From: Desulfobacteraceae bacterium
GTDB taxonomy: Bacteria; Desulfobacterota; Desulfobacteria; Desulfobacterales; Desulfobacteraceae
Direction: 5' to 3'
DNA: 9,981 bases
Assembly: GCA_023140455.1 (NCBI GenBank)
Contig: JAGLLQ010000422.1
Coordinates: forward strand, 1-9,981
Positions 6,479-9,981 of this stretch are shown piece after piece. Made by a program: the position numbers and the translations under genes. Below the pieces are notes generated by a model. It did no database searches and was not told the DNA's origin. It worked only from the letters and a program-made list of their open reading frames with translations. Numbering within the stretch: position 1 is the stretch's first letter; each line of letters begins with the position of its first letter.

Positions 6479-7186
6479 ATGTTTAACGGGGAAAAAATAC
6501 TTGCAGTAATACCAGCCAGAGGCGGCTCAAAAGGAGTCCCTCGGAAAAATATTAAAATAGCAGGGGGCAAGCCTCTTATTGCCTGGATGATTGACGCTGC
6601 AAAAAAATCAAAATATATTGATAGATTGATTCTTTCTTCTGACGATAATGAGATAATCAAAGTCGCAGGAAGTTTTGGATGTGATTCGCCATTTGTACGA
6701 CCGACAGAATTTGCTCAGGACAGAAGTACTGTTGCTGATGTAATTATACATGCACTTAATAAGATTCCAGGTTTTGATTATATAATGCTTTTACAGCCTA
6801 CTTCACCTTTAGTCCTGCCTGAAGATATCGATGGGTGTATAGAATTTTTAATCAGTTCAGATGCTGAATCTGCGGTATCAGTTTGTGAACCAGGTAAAAA
6901 CCCGTATTGGACATTTGCAATGGGACAAGATAACAAACTTGTTCCTGTTTTTGGCGAAAAGTATTTTAACCGGCAAAGACAGGAACTCCCTCTAGTATAC
7001 ATGCCTACAGGAGCAATCTATATAGCAGGAACTAAATGGTTTTTAGAGAATAAATCGTTTTATTCAGATTCAACATCAGGTTATTTGATTCCAGCAGAGC
7101 GTTCTTTAGATATTGATTCCGAGCTTGATTTTAAAGTATTTGAAGCAATAATATCAGATATTATAGATACCGGTTTTAAACATTGA
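6479..7186 (+). CDS. neuA: CMP-nonulosonate (acylneuraminate/legionaminate) cytidylyltransferase
   Basis: The 235-aa protein begins ILAVIPARGGSKGVPRKNIK (7-26), the CTP-binding loop of CMP-sialic acid synthetases. It continues with LILSSDD (50-56), LLQPTSPL (104-111), and SLDIDSELDF (209-218), whose Asp pair (211, 213) should hold the catalytic metal. It joins CTP and the free nine-carbon acid to give the CMP-sugar used by glycosyltransferases, releasing pyrophosphate. Length matches single-domain bacterial NeuA/LegF/PtmB proteins. A GGGGT at 6468-6472 precedes the ATG, and the gap from ptmE is 3 nt, so they are co-transcribed. Its last 33 nt overlap the convergent legB 3' end. Preference for legionaminate rather than Neu5Ac is inferred from the pathway genes around it. 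Confidence 0.92.
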   Translation: MFNGEKILAVIPARGGSKGVPRKNIKIAGGKPLIAWMIDAAKKSKYIDRLILSSDDNEIIKVAGSFGCDSPFVRPTEFAQDRSTVADVIIHALNKIPGFDYIMLLQPTSPLVLPEDIDGCIEFLISSDAESAVSVCEPGKNPYWTFAMGQDNKLVPVFGEKYFNRQRQELPLVYMPTGAIYIAGTKWFLENKSFYSDSTSGYLIPAERSLDIDSELDFKVFEAIISDIIDTGFKH

Positions 7187-8164
7187 AAGATTTTCAGGAT
7201 CAGTGTACCAATTAATGCAATGTTCAAGACCTTTTTTAAAACCGTTAATCCCGGCATACTTTGGATTCCACCCAGTCTGTTTTTTTATTTTAGTATTATC
7301 TGCCCATAGACGGTTTACTTCGCTTTTATCTGGTCTTAAGCGTTCCTCTTCTGAAATAATCTCAATCTCTTTATCCATGAGTTGGGCTATATACTTTGCT
7401 GTATCTCCAATTGAAATCTCAAAGTTGCTTCCGGCATTAAATGTTTTGCCTGATGTCTCATCTGATTCTGCAATTTTAATAAACGCGTCAATGATGTCAT
7501 CAACAAAATTAAAATCTCTTGTCGGGCTTATAGCCCCTAATTTAATTTGCCTGTTTCCTGTTGCAATCTGAGTGATTATTGTTGGTATGACTGCACGCAG
7601 AGATTGCCTTGGTCCATAAGTGTTAAAAGGGCGTATTGTTGCAACCGGAACATCAAATGATGAAAAAAATGAGAAAGCAATCTGGTCAGCCCCAATTTTT
7701 GATGCAGAGTATGGAGATTGCCCCTGCAAGGGGTGCTCTTCAGTTATTGGAATAAATTGAGCTGTGCCGTAGACTTCGCTTGTTGAGGTGTGAACGATTT
7801 TATCAATACTATGTTCTTTTGCTGCCTGCATTACATTGAGAGTGCCATTGATGTTGGTGTCAATGTATGTGGCTGGTGAATGGTATGAATAAGGGATCGC
7901 AATAAGTGCTGCAAGATGGAATACTACATCACACCCTTTCATTGCTGTGTTTATGCCAAAAGGATCTCGAATATCACCAGCAAAAATTTCCATATTATTT
8001 TTTGTCTTTTCAGATAAGTAGTCAAGCCAGCCCCATGAATTAAATGAATTGTAGTAAACAAAAGCCTTTACATCGTATCCTTTTTTGATGAGTTTTTCTG
8101 TCAAGTGAGATCCAATAAAACCATCAGAGCCTGTTATAAGGATTTTTTTATTTTTAAGTTCCAT
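7154..8164 (-). CDS. legB: LegB-type NAD-dependent nucleotide-sugar 4,6-dehydratase
   Basis: This 336-aa extended SDR enzyme has the dinucleotide-binding TGSDGFIGSH (11-20, Gly12/15/18), GDIRD (63-67), FHLAALIAIPYSYHSP (82-97), the STSEVYG region (127-133), and catalytic Tyr152/Lys156 in SPYSASK, then RPFNTYGPRQS. YNSFNSWGWLDYL (38-50) and the AALIAIPYSYHSP stretch match LegB-like dehydratases closely. It oxidises C4 and eliminates water across C5/C6 of a nucleotide-linked GlcNAc, giving the 4-keto-6-deoxy substrate of LegC. Unusually, it is not joined to legC but lies on the opposite strand with its own promoter (8230-8259). Only a weak A-rich tract precedes the ATG. Its 3' end overlaps neuA by 33 nt tail to tail. 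A UDP-QuiNAc-type role is less likely given the full Leg set. Confidence 0.91.
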   Translation of the reverse strand: MELKNKKILITGSDGFIGSHLTEKLIKKGYDVKAFVYYNSFNSWGWLDYLSEKTKNNMEIFAGDIRDPFGINTAMKGCDVVFHLAALIAIPYSYHSPATYIDTNINGTLNVMQAAKEHSIDKIVHTSTSEVYGTAQFIPITEEHPLQGQSPYSASKIGADQIAFSFFSSFDVPVATIRPFNTYGPRQSLRAVIPTIITQIATGNRQIKLGAISPTRDFNFVDDIIDAFIKIAESDETSGKTFNAGSNFEISIGDTAKYIAQLMDKEIEIISEEERLRPDKSEVNRLWADNTKIKKQTGWNPKYAGINGFKKGLEHCINWYTDPENLSMFKTGIYNI

Positions 8165-8220
8165 AGTGATTTTCTTTAGCTGTTATTTTGTATATTAAAT
8201 ATGACAAGATGATGATTAAA

Positions 8221-8240
8221 TATGCTTAAAACATAGCATA
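8221..8240. promoter_or_regulatory. Inverted repeat overlapping the legB -10 and start region
   Basis: TATGCT (8221-8226) and AGCATA (8235-8240) are perfect 6-nt inverted arms with an 8-nt spacer. They straddle the -10 element and the predicted transcription start. The position would suit a repressor site. It could also be chance or a minor hairpin in the initial transcript. Confidence 0.33.
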
Positions 8241-8259
8241 GGGAAAATCTTCCTGTCAA
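8230..8259 (-). promoter_or_regulatory. Strong sigma70-like promoter for legB with extended -10
   Basis: Reading the - strand, consensus TTGACA (8254-8259) is followed after 18 nt by TATGTT (8230-8235), which is preceded by TGC to make an extended -10. Initiation would fall near 8223, leaving a leader of about 58 nt before the legB ATG at 8164. It lies in the 143-nt gap after the glycosyltransferase stop. That gap shows no clear intrinsic terminator, so legB could also receive transcripts from upstream. Confidence 0.7.
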
Positions 8260-8307
8260 GGTGGAAACCGGAAAAGAAAAGTAAGAGCTAATAAAAATAC
8301 TCATAAA

Positions 8308-9981
8308 TTATTGTCCTGCTGTTTTAATGGCACCTGACAGACGTGCTGCATCAAGTTGAATTTTTGAAAGGTCATCGTTGCTATACAATTTATCTTTATT
8401 ATCCCATAGCGCGCCATGCCATTTACCATAGAAATATATTGAATCGTCAAAATTCATTTTTTCTTTTTTAGTATTAAGTTGTATTAGGTGGAGATTTGGT
8501 AGATAGATTGCAGCCTCGGGATTATTTCTCTGTGCTCTGAGAGAGATGTCCATAAAGGCATTTCGACCTGATTCTTCCCAGAAACCCCCAAGCTTTTGGA
8601 AAAAGTTTTTTTCAACTGCAATAAAGTAATCAAGGATCTGAAATGATCGTTCCATGTTTGCCTGTGGAAAATCAGAATCTAAGTGGAGATATGCTGAAAC
8701 AGGCGCATTGTTCTCATTCAACACTATACCTGCATGAACAATATTATTTTGTTTGTTTGTGATTTTGCCGCCAAAGATTTTTTTATTGCCATACTTTTTT
8801 AATGCATCATTTAAAATAGTCAGCCATTTTTCACAAGGGGCAAGAAGTTCTGGAAGAAATAGAAGATTTTTCCCTTTTGCAATTTCGCCTGCTTGATTCA
8901 TAATACTGGGTTGATTTGATTTCTCAGTACGATTTATTAATTGGATATTTCCTTTCAGAGAGTCAAGTATTGTATGGGTTTTTGAGGATGGGTTTTCAGG
9001 TTTTAATAAAATGATTTCATATTCTCCACTGTTTTCAGAATTGACAGCCAATGACTCAAGCTGATAAAGAAATTCATTGGCATTATCAGAAGGAACAGGA
9101 ATTATTATTGACCATTTGTATTTATGATCATTATGGCTGTGAGTGGTTGAAACAATCGGATCAGGGGAGCTAAATCTATTTGCTGTTATTAGTTTTTTGG
9201 CAATCTGGATAATTCTGTCTTTAGCACCTTCAGTATCTGTGAGTTCATTTCTGAGATATTGATCCATGGTTTCATTATCAATAGCCTTTGAAAAATCTAT
9301 TTTTTTTGACAATGCATCCGCAAGGTCAGAAGGAGTCATTTTTGTTGCAACATTTTGTTCTGTAAATGAATAAGGTACTTCTGTTTTTATCTCAACATCA
9401 AGCTGCATTAGAGGTTTCTCAAGGGCAATTGCTTCAAGGCCTGTTGTACTTGGTTGGGCAAGAGTGCAAAGATCACATAAGGCAAGGAGATCATATGTGT
9501 TTTCTTCACCATGTATAAAATAGACTCTTTTTTTAAAATTATCCGGGATTGAATCTTTCCATACCTTTATTCTGTCCTGTTTATCTGCCGGATGGAATTT
9601 CACAATCAATGCAAGATCCGGGTCTTTTGCAGTGATTTTAAATAAGGGGAGGACTGTCTCTACCGGAAGAGGAATGGCTGAAAATATTAAGAGATTGGCA
9701 AACTTATCACTGCATTTGAATTTTTTCCGCATTTTTTTTCTGATGTCATTTTTTTTCTGGCGTTTTTTTTCTTCAGAAATATGTGTATTCCCAACAGGTA
9801 TTATTCTTTCAACAGGTGCTTCCCAGTCACCAAATTTCTTTCTGATTCTTTCTCCCCAGGTAAGGCCAAGGGTGCTGTATTGAATATGGCCGGTATATCC
9901 GAAATCAAGATTGTATCCAAGACCTTCCTGTAGGGTTATAAATGGTATATTCATTTTTTTTGACCAGAATGAAAACATTTT
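8308..9981 (-). CDS. Two-domain glycosyltransferase-like protein (GT-B-like half plus divergent GT2-like half), N-terminus beyond window
   Basis: The frame stays open through the window end (codon 9979-9981 is Lys), so the Met at 9978 need not be the start; numbering below counts from it. Residues about 10-265 resemble the C-terminal nucleotide-sugar half of GT-B, CDP-glycerol-transferase-like or capsule enzymes: ALIVKFHPAD (123-132), YFIHGEENTYDLLALCDL (153-170), QPSTTGLEAIALEKP (175-189). Residues about 287-505 follow a GT2 layout: WSIIIPVPSDNANEFLYQLESL (289-310), LLFLPELLAP (372-381), VHAGIVL (414-420), GGFWEESGRNAFMDISLRAQ (464-483), with a W/DNKDKLYSNDDL tail. However, the usual nucleotide-binding Asp and DXD are absent, so this half may be inactive or divergent. 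It likely assembles the glycan bearing the nonulosonate, in the cytoplasm; no membrane segment or signal peptide is seen. Its donor and acceptor are unknown. Confidence 0.66.
   Translation of the reverse strand, partial: KMFSFWSKKMNIPFITLQEGLGYNLDFGYTGHIQYSTLGLTWGERIRKKFGDWEAPVERIIPVGNTHISEEKKRQKKNDIRKKMRKKFKCSDKFANLLIFSAIPLPVETVLPLFKITAKDPDLALIVKFHPADKQDRIKVWKDSIPDNFKKRVYFIHGEENTYDLLALCDLCTLAQPSTTGLEAIALEKPLMQLDVEIKTEVPYSFTEQNVATKMTPSDLADALSKKIDFSKAIDNETMDQYLRNELTDTEGAKDRIIQIAKKLITANRFSSPDPIVSTTHSHNDHKYKWSIIIPVPSDNANEFLYQLESLAVNSENSGEYEIILLKPENPSSKTHTILDSLKGNIQLINRTEKSNQPSIMNQAGEIAKGKNLLFLPELLAPCEKWLTILNDALKKYGNKKIFGGKITNKQNNIVHAGIVLNENNAPVSAYLHLDSDFPQANMERSFQILDYFIAVEKNFFQKLGGFWEESGRNAFMDISLRAQRNNPEAAIYLPNLHLIQLNTKKEKMNFDDSIYFYGKWHGALWDNKDKLYSNDDLSKIQLDAARLSGAIKTAGQ

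Noticed and set aside
7203..7571. 122-aa + strand open frame inside legB
   Set aside because: It is fully antisense to a well-supported SDR gene, and its translation shows no recognisable domain.
8281..8307. Possible terminator after the glycosyltransferase stop
   Set aside because: Only a 3-nt GAG/CTC stem can be formed; no stable hairpin with a following T-run.

Overview
The window is an AT-rich bacterial stretch almost wholly given over to making a nine-carbon, sialic-acid-like sugar, most probably a legionaminic-acid-type 5,7-diamino-nonulosonate. LegB, LegC, NeuD/LegH, NeuC/LegG, NeuB/LegI, PtmE and NeuA/LegF homologues are all present, which fits surface (O-antigen or capsule) or flagellar glycosylation in a Gram-negative bacterium. 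The gene content and AT-rich codon use would suit a low-GC member of Desulfobacterota, but that is an impression and not a taxonomic result.

Layout. Bases 1-5293 (+ strand) hold six genes packed with overlaps or a gap of at most 6 nt: a 5'-truncated LegC-type aminotransferase, a NeuD-type acyltransferase, NeuB synthase, a formyltransferase-like protein, a PIG-L/LmbE-type deacetylase, and NeuC-type epimerase/hydrolase. A 117-nt gap (5294-5410) carries a good sigma70-like promoter with dyads. It is followed by a CBS-domain sugar-1-phosphate nucleotidyltransferase (PtmE-like) and a CMP-nonulosonate synthetase (NeuA/LegF-like). On the - strand, running toward these, lie a glycosyltransferase-like gene cut by the window end (8308-9981) and the LegB-type dehydratase (7154-8164). 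LegB has its own strong promoter in the 143-nt gap before it, and its last 33 nt overlap the 3' end of neuA.

How the genes fit together. PtmE would supply the nucleotide-linked amino sugar, and LegB would oxidise and dehydrate it to a 4-keto-6-deoxy sugar. LegC would aminate C4 and NeuD would acylate that amine. NeuC would remove the nucleotide with C2 epimerisation, NeuB would condense the product with phosphoenolpyruvate, and NeuA would activate the result with CTP. The last gene probably builds the glycan that receives the sugar.

The least ordinary part is the formyltransferase-plus-deacetylase pair placed between neuB and neuC. It suggests that the acyl decoration of the sugar is rewritten (deacetylation then N-formylation, or a related change). 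The formyltransferase has Gly where the classical catalytic Asn sits. The terminal glycosyltransferase carries a GT2-like half that has lost most recognisable catalytic acids. No RNA genes, CRISPR arrays or insertion sequences were seen.
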